Source: RGIG4079 sp045646905 | Lineage (GTDB): Bacteria > Bacteroidota > Bacteroidia > Bacteroidales > Muribaculaceae | Direction: 5' to 3' | Assembly (NCBI GenBank): GCA_045646905.1 | Contig: JAZRLP010000022.1 | Location: 62,001 to 126,000 of the forward strand | Length of the DNA: 64,000 bases | Shown here: positions 16,888 through 25,299 of the stretch, one piece after another | Layout of the letters: each line of letters starts with the position of its first letter | Numbering within the stretch: the first letter of the stretch is position 1 | Program-made: the position numbers and the translations under genes | The notes under the pieces: model-generated | What the model was told of the DNA's origin: nothing | Databases searched by the model: none | The model's input: only the letters and a program-made list of their open reading frames with translations

Positions 16888-17820
16888 ATGATACAAAAAG
16901 GCAAATATGTTGTGGTGGCAATGGTCGCATTCTTATCGGCGGCTTGTGCCGATGATGAAAAAGGTGGCGATATACCTCAACCAACGCCCCCAACAATGCA
17001 ACATGAACGATTGAAAGTTGAGGTTGTTGACTATTCGCCCGCACCAGGACAGTTTGTTAATGAGATACCCGAATACGAAGTGGGTGATAATCGTGAGACG
17101 ATGAATGCAAAAGCAACAGAATCGCTTAGCAATGGTGATATGATATCGTTAGGTGCGTGGGGGGGGAGCGTAACCATAAAGCTACCTCAATCGCTTCCCA
17201 ATGTCGATGGCGTGGCCGACTTTAGAGTGGTAGGCAATGCTGTCTATGCCAATGATGCCTCAAATTCAATACGCATCGGTTCGCCCGAGCCTGGTATTGT
17301 GTTGGTGATGCGTGATGACAATGCAAATGGCCAGCCCGATGATACATGGTATGAACTCCGAGGAAATCAAACATTTAATAGCATCGTTGATTATCAAGTG
17401 ACATATTATCGACCATCGGCATCGGCTACTGATAGCGAATATATCGCATGGAAAGCAACAAATGGTGATGCAGGTTACCTAAATCGTACAATCGAACATC
17501 AGCAGGATTATTTCCCAATGTGGATAGAAGGTGTTGAGGAAATGTCGTTTGAGGGGCGTCGATTGCCTGATAATGGGGCGTTTAATCCTGAAACAAATAA
17601 GTTTGATCTTTCGTGCTATGATGGTTATGCCGATTCGCATCCTAATAATGTTGTGGCATCTTGTCTTGATATCGATAACGCTATAGATGAGTGGGGAAAT
17701 CCGTGTAAACTCAAATCTATTGATTTTATAAAAATATATACTGGAGTATTGCAAGCAAATGGTCCTCTTGGAGAATGCTCAACCGAAGTGGCTGCTGTAG
17801 AACAAATTGTATTTAAATGA
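16888..17820 (+). CDS. B12-locus surface lipoprotein of unknown fold
   Basis: 310 residues; lipoprotein signal with Cys20 (AFLSAAC). The mature part is acidic and has DDNANGQPDDTWYEL, a calcium-loop-like Asp/Asn stretch, and a C-terminal SIDFIKIYTGVLQANGPLG. It begins three bases after btuB and overlaps btuG by four (ATGA), so it is in the riboswitch-controlled operon and is likely a surface partner of the BtuB/BtuG uptake complex. The domain family was not named with confidence. An 8-G run lies inside the gene at 17159-17166. Confidence 0.8.
   Translation: MIQKGKYVVVAMVAFLSAACADDEKGGDIPQPTPPTMQHERLKVEVVDYSPAPGQFVNEIPEYEVGDNRETMNAKATESLSNGDMISLGAWGGSVTIKLPQSLPNVDGVADFRVVGNAVYANDASNSIRIGSPEPGIVLVMRDDNANGQPDDTWYELRGNQTFNSIVDYQVTYYRPSASATDSEYIAWKATNGDAGYLNRTIEHQQDYFPMWIEGVEEMSFEGRRLPDNGAFNPETNKFDLSCYDGYADSHPNNVVASCLDIDNAIDEWGNPCKLKSIDFIKIYTGVLQANGPLGECSTEVAAVEQIVFK
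17159..17166 (+). repeat. G8 homopolymer inside the B12-locus lipoprotein gene
   Basis: Eight consecutive G encode part of Ala-Trp-Gly-Gly-Ser near residue 92. A one-base slip would truncate the lipoprotein and could affect coupled translation of btuG. Confidence 0.8.
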
Positions 17821-18953
17821 TGCGTGCTATAAGTTACATATTAACATTGTTAATGTTGTTGCCTCTTGTGGGGTGTCGTGAGGAAATATATATATTCCCA
17901 TCGACTTCTACCGAGGTCGAATCGCCTCGCATCACTGGAGTAGATGGGTTTTATCTCATCAATGAGGGAAACATGGGGTCAAATAAAGCAACGCTCGACT
18001 ATTTTGATGAAACTACTGGTGTGTATCATAAGAATATCTATGCCGAGCGCAATCCCAATGTAGTTAAGGAGTTGGGCGATGTGGGCAATGATGTTGAAAT
18101 TTATGGATCGAAACTGTATGCAGTAATCAATTGTTCGCATAAAGTGGAGGTTATGAATGTAACCGATGCTAAATCAATAGCACGCATTGATGTGCCTAAT
18201 TGTCGCTATGTGATAGGCTATGGACGCCATGTGTATGTGAGTAGTTATGTGTCGCCAGTGCAAGATGACCCGAAAGCTCCATTAGGCGCAATTTTTAAGA
18301 TTGATACCACAACAATGAAAATCGTTGATAGGGTAGATGTGGGGTATCAACCCGAGGAGATGGCAATATCAAATGGTAAAATATATATTGCAAATTCAGG
18401 CGGATATCGTGCACCTAACTATGATCGCACAGTGTCGGTGGTAGATATACGGTCGTTTGAGGTGATTAAAGATATTGATGTGGCAATAAATCTTCATCGA
18501 GTGAAGCGTGATAAGAGTGGAATGATATATGTGTCATCGCGTGGCGACAATGCATTGGTTCCTTCAAGTCTCTATGTTATAGATTCTTCATTAGATAAAG
18601 TTGTAGCCGAAGTGAATACTCCTATAAGTGACATGTGGATTCATGGCGACTCGGCTTATATTTATTCTTCGGCTCGAAATGAGGCTACGCATTCTACCTC
18701 GATAAGCTATTCAATCCTCGACCTCAATACATTGAGAGTGGTAGATGATAAGATTATAAAGGACGGCACCGATGTTAATATTAAAATGCCTCATGGGATT
18801 GCTGTTCACCCAGTTACGGGTGAAATTTATATTACCGATGCACGCAATTATGTCTCATCGGGACGCATTCATTGTTATACCCCCGAGGGTGTTTTGAAAT
18901 GGACTCAAACTACAGGAGAAATACCTTCGCAATTTGCTTTTAAAGTGAGATGA
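17817..18953 (+). CDS. btuG: BtuG-like surface B12-binding beta-propeller lipoprotein
   Basis: 378 residues with lipobox LVGC (Cys20 counting from the first of two ATGs). The body is a YncE-like seven-bladed beta-propeller: repeated units such as YAVINCSHKVEVMNV, KIYIANSGGYRAPNYDRTVS and GIAVHPVTGEIYITDAR. In Bacteroides BtuG caps BtuB at the cell surface and binds cobalamin with extremely high affinity. The position in a btuB operon under a cobalamin riboswitch supports the same role here. Translation is coupled to the previous gene by an ATGA overlap. Confidence 0.88.
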   Translation: MMRAISYILTLLMLLPLVGCREEIYIFPSTSTEVESPRITGVDGFYLINEGNMGSNKATLDYFDETTGVYHKNIYAERNPNVVKELGDVGNDVEIYGSKLYAVINCSHKVEVMNVTDAKSIARIDVPNCRYVIGYGRHVYVSSYVSPVQDDPKAPLGAIFKIDTTTMKIVDRVDVGYQPEEMAISNGKIYIANSGGYRAPNYDRTVSVVDIRSFEVIKDIDVAINLHRVKRDKSGMIYVSSRGDNALVPSSLYVIDSSLDKVVAEVNTPISDMWIHGDSAYIYSSARNEATHSTSISYSILDLNTLRVVDDKIIKDGTDVNIKMPHGIAVHPVTGEIYITDARNYVSSGRIHCYTPEGVLKWTQTTGEIPSQFAFKVR

Positions 18954-19027
18954 GAATTGTCTTATTTTATTTAGAAAAAGATAGCGAAAAAGTATAAAAA
19001 TAATTTTAAATTTAAAGAGATATTTAG

Positions 19028-19035
19028 TAAATTTG
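19028..19035 (+). promoter_or_regulatory. -7 promoter box of the second B12 transcript
   Basis: TAAATTTG on the plus strand, full match to TAnnTTTG, ten bases before the start of the second riboswitch. Confidence 0.55.
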
Positions 19036-19041
19036 TAAAGA

Positions 19042-19296
19042 AATAATCGGGAAACGTGTGAGAATCACGTACTGTCGCGCAACTGTGAATATTATCCTCG
19101 CGCTATATGCATCGAAGTGGTAATAAAGTCAGATACCGAGGTGGTTGAGATCCCACCATTAGTCGCTTTCGCACGAAAAGTGAGGCTATGCATAAATAAT
19201 AGGGTAGTTTCAGCGTAGATGAATTAATCTCAAAAAAAACTATCAATGCTTGTCAAACATTTCGGCCACGGCGATGAAATGATTGACATTTTTTTT
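19042..19296 (+). promoter_or_regulatory. Second cobalamin riboswitch, with terminator platform
   Basis: Carries the same core as the first (ACTGTCGCGCAACTGT at 19071-19086), the GGGAAACGTGTGAGAATCACG 5' arm, AAAGTCAGATACCGAGGTGG and TTAGTCGCTTTCGC. It fills most of the 369-base gap between btuG and the DUF4465 gene and ends in a strong terminator, so the downstream lipoprotein is made as a separate, B12-repressed transcript. Confidence 0.9.
19251..19296 (+). terminator. Riboswitch expression-platform terminator
   Basis: TGTCAAACATTTC pairs with GAAATGATTGACA with a single mismatch, loop of 12 bases, followed at once by eight T. It stands 26 bases before the ATG of the lipoprotein gene. Confidence 0.8.
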
Positions 19297-19322
19297 ATTA
19301 TTAACTTTAAATATATTTTGAG

Positions 19323-20102
19323 ATGAAGACATTTAGAAATTTATGTAATGGGGCTTGTTTGGCCCTTGTGTTGGCAACGATGACTGCTTGTGATGAGAAT
19401 GCCGATGATGTAATTGTGAATTTTGACGAAAATCCAACTGTAACATTTAATGCCGACGGCTATTGGAATGGTGTCTATGATGTTGTGGTTGACGCAGTTG
19501 AGTATGATGGCCTAATTTTTAGTCATCAAGCATCGGCGACAGAGTGGGATGGGTATGTATATTATGCATGGTATGGATTTTGTCCGTCAAAATCTACCGA
19601 TAACGCCAATCAAGGCGATGGCGATTGGACATCTCATCAATGGGGCTCAGTGACTGGAGGTGGCCTGGCTGGTGCAGGCGATGCTTATATTCTTGGCTGT
19701 TGGAATTCAAGTGAAGATATTGCAGCACTACCAGCATCGGCAGCATGTGGTGTCTCATTTAAAGATGGGAAGTTTAATCCACAAGAGGTGTATGTTACTA
19801 ATAGCGCTTGGGGATATTATGCAATGAGAGATGGTTCAGCTTTCAATAAGCAATTTACCGATGCCGATTGGTGTACTCTACACATCTATGGCGTAAAAGA
19901 AGGGAAAATCTCGGGTAAAATAGATGTGGCTCTTGCTAAGGGCACTTCCATTCTTAAAGACTGGAAGAAAGTGGACTTGACTCCTCTTGGAGAAGGAATT
20001 GATGTGGTTTATTTTCAAATGACATCATCTGATACCGGTTCGTGGGGTATGAATAATCCAGCTTATTTCTGCCTTGATAACTTTATGATTGATATGCTAT
20101 AA
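19323..20102 (+). CDS. DUF4465 lipoprotein, BtuH-like B12-binding candidate
   Basis: 259 residues with a lipoprotein signal (MTAC, Cys23). The body has aromatic-rich beta-sandwich motifs typical of DUF4465: FSHQASATEWDGYVYYAWYG, YVTNSAWGYYAMRDG, and SDTGSWGMNNPAYFCLDN at the C-terminus. DUF4465-type proteins occur in Bacteroidetes B12 loci, and the BtuH class of surface B12 binders appears to be of this type; equating the two is from memory. The cobalamin riboswitch directly upstream makes a corrinoid role very likely. Confidence 0.82.
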   Translation: MKTFRNLCNGACLALVLATMTACDENADDVIVNFDENPTVTFNADGYWNGVYDVVVDAVEYDGLIFSHQASATEWDGYVYYAWYGFCPSKSTDNANQGDGDWTSHQWGSVTGGGLAGAGDAYILGCWNSSEDIAALPASAACGVSFKDGKFNPQEVYVTNSAWGYYAMRDGSAFNKQFTDADWCTLHIYGVKEGKISGKIDVALAKGTSILKDWKKVDLTPLGEGIDVVYFQMTSSDTGSWGMNNPAYFCLDNFMIDML

Positions 20103-20146
20103 AATATGATATAATTAAGGGTAATAGATTGTTTTTTAGAAAACTT

Positions 20147-20182
20147 GGTGGTAGCACTCGTGAGAATGTTGCCACCTTTTTT
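20147..20182 (+). terminator. Terminator after the DUF4465 gene
   Basis: GGTGGTAGCA pairs with TGTTGCCACC (two G-U pairs) and is followed by six T, 45 bases after the stop codon. Confidence 0.8.
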
Positions 20183-20225
20183 GTTACACCTATTCTTCCT
20201 TAAAAATACTTTTATTAACCTATAT

Positions 20226-20393
20226 AAAAAACAATGAGCAGCATCTCACGACGTTGCTCATTGTTTTATGACTTAAAGTCAAAAACTAACATAAAACAAA
20301 TCTTTTTTCCTAAATCTAATAACTAAATGAAATCAATTAACTTTTAAACCTTAAATATATATGAATTAAAGATGATATCTTTTTTTGTTTTGC
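20226..20393 (-). ncRNA. Candidate small RNA, family member 2
   Basis: Within the 435-base gap between the DUF4465 gene and the TPR regulator. Minus strand: -7 box TAATTTTG (20405-20398), 5' hairpin AAAGATATCATCTTT, AT-rich spacer containing TTAGATTTAGG, core GTTTTATGTTAG, small hairpin GACTTTAAGTC, then the terminator AACAATGAGCA/TGCTCATTGTT (20265-20230) with a T6 run. Order, core and spacing match member 1 at 12333-12548. It lies downstream of the regulator gene, so it could alternatively be part of that gene's 3' untranslated region. Confidence 0.45.
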
Positions 20394-20537
20394 ATTGCAA
20401 AATTACAACCTTTTTGTGGTGCTATGTTTTATATATAGGTAAAATATAAAAATATTTCAAGTTTATATAAGATTGATTTGTTTGATTATCAGTTTAATGA
20501 CTATTTTTATGGGGTATAGAAAATATAACTATATATA

Positions 20538-22109
20538 TTACGAAATTGAGCCTATTTTCATCACATCTGAGTCGAAAGTAATGCGATTTATGGCTTTACT
20601 TTTTAATTTGTTTCGATAGGTGTATATCGTATTAAGTGATAAGCCGAGGAATCGTGATATTTGTTCGCTATCATCTATTCCTAATCTTAAGAATGCAAGT
20701 ATTCGCAGTTCGGTGTTAAGTCTCAATGCTGGAAGATCAATGCGTTTGTCGGGTTGAAGCAATGCATTTACATCGTTAACAAATGTGGGGTAAATGTGAA
20801 TGAATGCATTGTCAAAAATTTTGTAGAACATTTGACTTTGTTCATTTAGCATTGATTCTGATTCAATCAATGTGTATAAATCGGCAGTTTGATTAGCTTT
20901 GAGTTTTCGCTTTGCTACGCGGTGAAACTCTTCAAGTTTTTCGATATATATTGAACTCAACGATAGGAATTGGCTTATATAGGTATCTTTTGTTACATTG
21001 GCTTGCGCTAATTTTGCTTTTAGTTCCGATAGTTTTTTCATCTCTTTTCTTAAGAAAATGAGGCTATACACTATGATTGTTAGTGCTATAATGAGGGCAA
21101 TTATAAGCCAAGTGAGAAGTGTAAGACGATTTTGATCGTTGGTTCTAATGGTTTGGGCAATAATGGGGTAAACCTCGGCAGTTTGTAATGCTCTAATGCG
21201 CGACCCCGATTCAATGGCATTATTAAGAGAGAGCACGAGGTAGTCGTAGGCTAAATCTACATTCCCCTGTTTTGATAATATAACGCCCAAGTTTTGTAAA
21301 GCAGTGCCCTCAAGAGTGCCTGAATAAATATCGGAGAGTGAAGCCAATATCAAATAATATGTTTCCTCCTCGACTTTTCCTATTGTGCCATAGTATTCGG
21401 CCAAATGACTCGCAGCACGAGCAAAATTAGATTGGGCGATATCTTCTTTGTTAATAATCTCTTTTAGCTCTGAAACCATTAAAGGCAGATTCTTTTTAAG
21501 AGAATGTATTTGGGCAAGATATAATTGAGCATCGGTTGTCGATTTGTCAATTATAGAATAAAGTGAGTCAGTTGCAAGTAAAGCGCGATTTTCATATTTT
21601 AATCTATCAATATAGTCTTGAGGGTAGAATGATGCAATAAAATAGAACAAACGATTGCCTACCTCGTAGTAGTGTTGCTTATTTTGTGCAAATATTTTTG
21701 CTCCTATAGAGTCATATTTTTCAATTGATTCTTTCACAATACCTTGAACTGGTTCAATGGCAATTTTTGATAGTAGCAATGATTGTTGAGTAATGCTGTC
21801 GTGAGCTAAAACGGCTTCATCTATTCCTTTTTGATAATAAACTAACGCCGAGTCAATGTTGCATTTGCAATACAAATCGCCAATTTGTTTATATAAGTTA
21901 GCATTTGATTGACCATTTTTAGTTGATAACACCTTAAGCGAATCAATTAAATTTATTCGCTTGCTCATATACTCATCTTGTTTTTTGATTGTAGCATTGA
22001 GTTGGTCTAACGCGTCATCTACCGATTGTGGGAGTGTAGTCGCATGAGCAATATGAGTATTAAATATTAATGCGATGATTGCTGTAATTATTGTATAATG
22101 AAATCGCAT
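20538..22109 (-). CDS. Membrane TPR regulator with C-terminal HTH (DUF6377-like)
   Basis: 523 residues. A signal peptide is followed by TPR-like helices (SALVYYQKGIDEAV, TALQNLGVILSKQGN) in the periplasm, one transmembrane segment near residues 330-352 (WLIIALIIALTIIVYSLIF), a cytoplasmic coiled coil and a helix-turn-helix-like C-terminus (RLGIDDSEQISRFLGLSLNT). This matches the DUF6377 class of Bacteroidetes one-component membrane regulators. It starts 42 bases after the neuB stop, in the same direction, so it is probably co-transcribed with the nonulosonate genes and may regulate them. Confidence 0.78.
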   Translation of the reverse strand: MRFHYTIITAIIALIFNTHIAHATTLPQSVDDALDQLNATIKKQDEYMSKRINLIDSLKVLSTKNGQSNANLYKQIGDLYCKCNIDSALVYYQKGIDEAVLAHDSITQQSLLLSKIAIEPVQGIVKESIEKYDSIGAKIFAQNKQHYYEVGNRLFYFIASFYPQDYIDRLKYENRALLATDSLYSIIDKSTTDAQLYLAQIHSLKKNLPLMVSELKEIINKEDIAQSNFARAASHLAEYYGTIGKVEEETYYLILASLSDIYSGTLEGTALQNLGVILSKQGNVDLAYDYLVLSLNNAIESGSRIRALQTAEVYPIIAQTIRTNDQNRLTLLTWLIIALIIALTIIVYSLIFLRKEMKKLSELKAKLAQANVTKDTYISQFLSLSSIYIEKLEEFHRVAKRKLKANQTADLYTLIESESMLNEQSQMFYKIFDNAFIHIYPTFVNDVNALLQPDKRIDLPALRLNTELRILAFLRLGIDDSEQISRFLGLSLNTIYTYRNKLKSKAINRITFDSDVMKIGSIS

Positions 22110-22151
22110 AATGAATATTGTTTAGGTATTAATATTTAGGTTTATAGTCCT

Positions 22152-23156
22152 TTAAAGCGTGATAGTCTCATCGGGTAAGAAGTCGCGAGATGCAGTAGTC
22201 CCTATTACTTCATCCCATTTCATAGGTGAAATGCCACCACCTGGGCGTTTAACAGTGAGATTCTCTTCGGTAAAAAGTTCTCCTTTTTTTATAGTGCTTG
22301 CAGCTACGATGCTTTTGCGAGCAATGGCTATATTTTTTCGTTCTGAATTGGTAACCTCTTTTACCCCGTTTCCAAGTGCTTCCTCTATGTGACGAATCGA
22401 CTCAACCATCATTTTGAGTTGATGAGGTTCGAGGGAGGCTTTGTGGTCGGGGCCAGGGAGATTGTTGTCGAGAGTGAAATGCTTTTCAATTACAGTTGCA
22501 CCAAGGGCAACAGCTGCTATAGGCACCTCAATACCACGAGTGTGATCGCTATAACCTACTTGCACGTTAAATCGGTTGGCGATGTCGTGCATGGCTCGCA
22601 GATTGACATCGGCCCATGGAGTTGGGTATTCAGTGTTACAGTGAAGTAGCGTAATATCTTTAAGTGCAGTGCCATTGTTGGTAAGAATCGATAAGGCCGC
22701 TTCAATATCTTCAACACTACACATGCCAGTTGACATGATTACCTTGCCACCTTTTTGAGCAATGCGTCGTAGGTAGGGCAAGTTGGTGATTTCGCCCGAG
22801 GGGATTTTCCAAAGGTCGAGGTTGAGTGATGAGAGAAAATCAATGCTCTCTATATCAAATGCCGTGGAAAGAAACTTTATACCACACTTTTTGCAATGCT
22901 CGATGAGCAATAAATGGTCATTTTGCGACAATTCAAGTTGTTGTAGCATTTTTAATTGAGAGTCTTCTCCATCGGTGTTTGCCTTTTGATATTCGGCTTT
23001 AGTGGCATGGCGCGAAACGAGTTTTTCCGATTTGAATGTTTGGAATTTTACATAGTCAACGCCCGCTTCAGCAGCTTTTTCTATGAGCTGTAGAGCCATC
23101 TCTATGTTCCCATTGTGATTTACACCCGCTTCGGCTATAATTAAAGTCTTGCTCAT
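22152..23156 (-). CDS. neuB: Nonulosonic acid synthase (NeuB/LegI)
   Basis: 334 residues, the usual length. It condenses phosphoenolpyruvate with an N-acyl-mannosamine-type sugar to make sialic or legionaminic acid. The TIM barrel shows IIAEAGVNHNG, VDYVKFQTF, FLSTAFD, KIPSGEITN, STGM and IEKHFTLDNNLPGPDHKASL; the C-terminal SAF/antifreeze-like domain has FTEENLTVKRPGGGISP. The adjacent legB-type dehydratase argues for legionaminate over Neu5Ac, but sequence alone does not decide. It overlaps the upstream acetyltransferase by ATGA. Confidence 0.9.
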   Translation of the reverse strand: MSKTLIIAEAGVNHNGNIEMALQLIEKAAEAGVDYVKFQTFKSEKLVSRHATKAEYQKANTDGEDSQLKMLQQLELSQNDHLLLIEHCKKCGIKFLSTAFDIESIDFLSSLNLDLWKIPSGEITNLPYLRRIAQKGGKVIMSTGMCSVEDIEAALSILTNNGTALKDITLLHCNTEYPTPWADVNLRAMHDIANRFNVQVGYSDHTRGIEVPIAAVALGATVIEKHFTLDNNLPGPDHKASLEPHQLKMMVESIRHIEEALGNGVKEVTNSERKNIAIARKSIVAASTIKKGELFTEENLTVKRPGGGISPMKWDEVIGTTASRDFLPDETITL

Positions 23157-23791
23157 TTCGCTTTTATTTTAAGAATGGCAGGATTGCCCGAATATATGCC
23201 TTTTACATGGAACGATTTGCGCACAAGCGAGCCAGCGCCTATTACGCAACCATCGCATATTGATGTGCCGTTGGCCATAACTGATTGACTGCCGAGAAAA
23301 ACATCATTTCCTACAATGCAACCACCATTGACCATCGCACCAGTAGATATGTGGCAATAGTCGCCCACTACTGCATCGTGTTCAATGTTGCTATGAGTAT
23401 TTATGATGCACCCCGTACCTATTTTTGCATTGGCATTGACCATTGCAAAGTGCATTATAACTGTTCCCTCTCCGATGGTGGCTCGTTTAGATACATATGC
23501 GGTTGAGGCAATGATGGTGGCAAGCGAACCTCCTATAGCTCTGATTTGGTCGTGAAGTCGCTTGCGTAGCGAAGGGTCTTTAATGCTTCCTACGGTTACG
23601 ATAAACTGTGCCTTATCGACATATTGAGCCATATCGTCGTCGTTGCCTATAACTTTGTAGCCCAATATCTCTTTGCCCAATTCAGATGGATGGTCAAGGA
23701 TGCCAAGAATGTTATATCCACATGATTCGGCTACTTCAATAACCGATTTGCAGTGACCGCCACCTCCCACGAGAATCAGATTTTTGTCCAT
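23153..23791 (-). CDS. NeuD/PglD-like sugar O- or N-acetyltransferase
   Basis: 212 residues. The N-terminal half is a small nucleotide-sugar-binding Rossmann-like domain (LILVGGGGHCKSVIEVAES), the second half is a left-handed beta helix of hexapeptide repeats (VIMHFAMVNANAKIGTGCIINTH region, HDAVVGDYCHISTGAMVNGG). This is the NeuD/PglD architecture. It would acetylate the nonulosonic acid or its precursor. It is sandwiched between neuB and legB in one operon. Confidence 0.87.
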   Translation of the reverse strand: MDKNLILVGGGGHCKSVIEVAESCGYNILGILDHPSELGKEILGYKVIGNDDDMAQYVDKAQFIVTVGSIKDPSLRKRLHDQIRAIGGSLATIIASTAYVSKRATIGEGTVIMHFAMVNANAKIGTGCIINTHSNIEHDAVVGDYCHISTGAMVNGGCIVGNDVFLGSQSVMANGTSICDGCVIGAGSLVRKSFHVKGIYSGNPAILKIKAK

Positions 23792-23803
23792 GTCTAGGAA
23801 TGT

Positions 23804-24790
23804 TTATACATTATAGATGTTTGATTTATATTTTTTGAGGTTTTCTTCGCAAGTGAACCATTTAATAGTCTCTTCAAGGCCGCGACGAATGTCGTATTGG
23901 GGTTCAAAGCCGGTAAGACCTTTGATTTTGGTGTTATCACCCCATAAACGGAATACCTCGGAATTTTTTGGACGAAGGCGTTGAGTGTCTTCTACAAAAT
24001 TCACCTTTTTGCCCATTATCTCGGCAATGAGATTGAGAGTGTCGCGCATTGAGATTTCATAATTGCTACACACATTTACTTCTTGTCCTATTGCGTCATC
24101 GCAGTCGGCAAGTTGGATAAAGCCTCGGCAAGTGTCTTTTACGAAATTGAAATCGCGAGTAGGAGTGAGGTCTCCAAGTTTTATTTCGGTAGCACCATTG
24201 GCTATTTGAGTGATTATTGTGGGTATGATGGCGCGCGCACTTTGACGGGGGCCATAGGTGTTGAAAGGACGCACGATAACCACTGGTAATTCAAATGCGT
24301 TATAAAAACTCATTGCCATAGCATCGGCTCCGATTTTTGTTGCAGAGTAGGGCGATTGAGGTTGCTTGGGGTGCTTCTCATCGATGGGAACATATTGTGC
24401 CGTGCCATAAACCTCTGATGTTGAAGTGACAAGCACTCGGCGCACTCCATTCTCTTTAGCTGCTTGGCAAATGTTGAGAGTCCCTTTTACATTTGTGTCA
24501 ACATAACTATCGGGAGCGACATATGAGTATGGTATTGCAATCAATGCTGCTAAATGGAATATTGTGTCAACATCGCGTGAAATATGTTTGCAATAATGAG
24601 GGTCACGCACATCGCCAGTAACTACCTCGAGGTTAGGGTGATTTAGCCCTTCGAGCCAGCCCCAGTTGTTGAATGAGTTATATTGTGATAATGCGCGCAC
24701 TTTATAGCCCTCTTCAAGTAACATTTCGGTCAAGTGTGAACCTATGAAGCCATCGGCGCCGGTCACAAGCATGATTTTGTTTTTGTCCAT
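23804..24790 (-). CDS. legB: NAD-dependent nucleotide-sugar 4,6-dehydratase (LegB type)
   Basis: 328 residues. Extended SDR with N-terminal GADGFIGSH, the active-site TSTSEVYG, YSATKIGAD (Tyr/Lys pair) and RPFNTYGPRQSARAIIP. The last motif and the close neighbours NeuB/LegI and NeuD fit LegB, which makes the 4-keto-6-deoxy sugar that begins legionaminic acid synthesis. LegC (aminotransferase), LegG (2-epimerase) and LegF (CMP transferase) are not in the window. Confidence 0.85.
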   Translation of the reverse strand: MDKNKIMLVTGADGFIGSHLTEMLLEEGYKVRALSQYNSFNNWGWLEGLNHPNLEVVTGDVRDPHYCKHISRDVDTIFHLAALIAIPYSYVAPDSYVDTNVKGTLNICQAAKENGVRRVLVTSTSEVYGTAQYVPIDEKHPKQPQSPYSATKIGADAMAMSFYNAFELPVVIVRPFNTYGPRQSARAIIPTIITQIANGATEIKLGDLTPTRDFNFVKDTCRGFIQLADCDDAIGQEVNVCSNYEISMRDTLNLIAEIMGKKVNFVEDTQRLRPKNSEVFRLWGDNTKIKGLTGFEPQYDIRRGLEETIKWFTCEENLKKYKSNIYNV

Positions 24791-24825
24791 CGTATGTATT
24801 GCTTTTTAATTATTATCAAAGTATG

Positions 24826-25299
24826 TTATGCCCATCGTTTAAAATGGTAAGTATATTCAACTCCATCGGACGAATGATAGATAAGTATCATTTTTTTGCC
24901 GTTGAGTTCTTTTATGTCAAGAGTTGATATTGTTGCTTTAGGGAGATGTGTTTCTATCAATGGCGAATATTTAGCCGACCCTGGCTGGGTATTGTTGTTG
25001 TCGGTATGAGTGAAGTTTAGGACCAATTGAGTCTCGTTATTTGCATAACTCCAAGTGCCCCACGATTCACTTCGGTCGTGAGTGGTGTCATTGGTTCTAA
25101 TCATACTCATCACTGATGCTTGAAATTTCCATATTACATTGCTCGACTTGGCATAACTCGCGTCAATTTCACCATTAATGGTGATTGACTCAAGCTTCCA
25201 TGTGCCAAAGAGGTCACCTATGTCACCATTGTTGTGAGTGCAAGCATTTAATGACAATGCGATGATTATTAATGCTATGATGCGAGTCGCAATATTCAT
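24826..25299 (-). CDS. Lipocalin-like lipoprotein
   Basis: About 157 residues from the ATG at 25299, which overlaps the wzi stop as ATGA; an upstream in-frame ATG at 25344 lies inside wzi and spoils the signal peptide. Lipobox LNAC then a short acidic linker. GTWKLESITINGEI and a run of beta strands ending in YTYHFKRW suggest a small lipocalin-like barrel. Between wzi and legB in the same operon, it may take part in surface glycan handling; no function is known. Confidence 0.75.
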   Translation of the reverse strand: MNIATRIIALIIIALSLNACTHNNGDIGDLFGTWKLESITINGEIDASYAKSSNVIWKFQASVMSMIRTNDTTHDRSESWGTWSYANNETQLVLNFTHTDNNNTQPGSAKYSPLIETHLPKATISTLDIKELNGKKMILIYHSSDGVEYTYHFKRWA

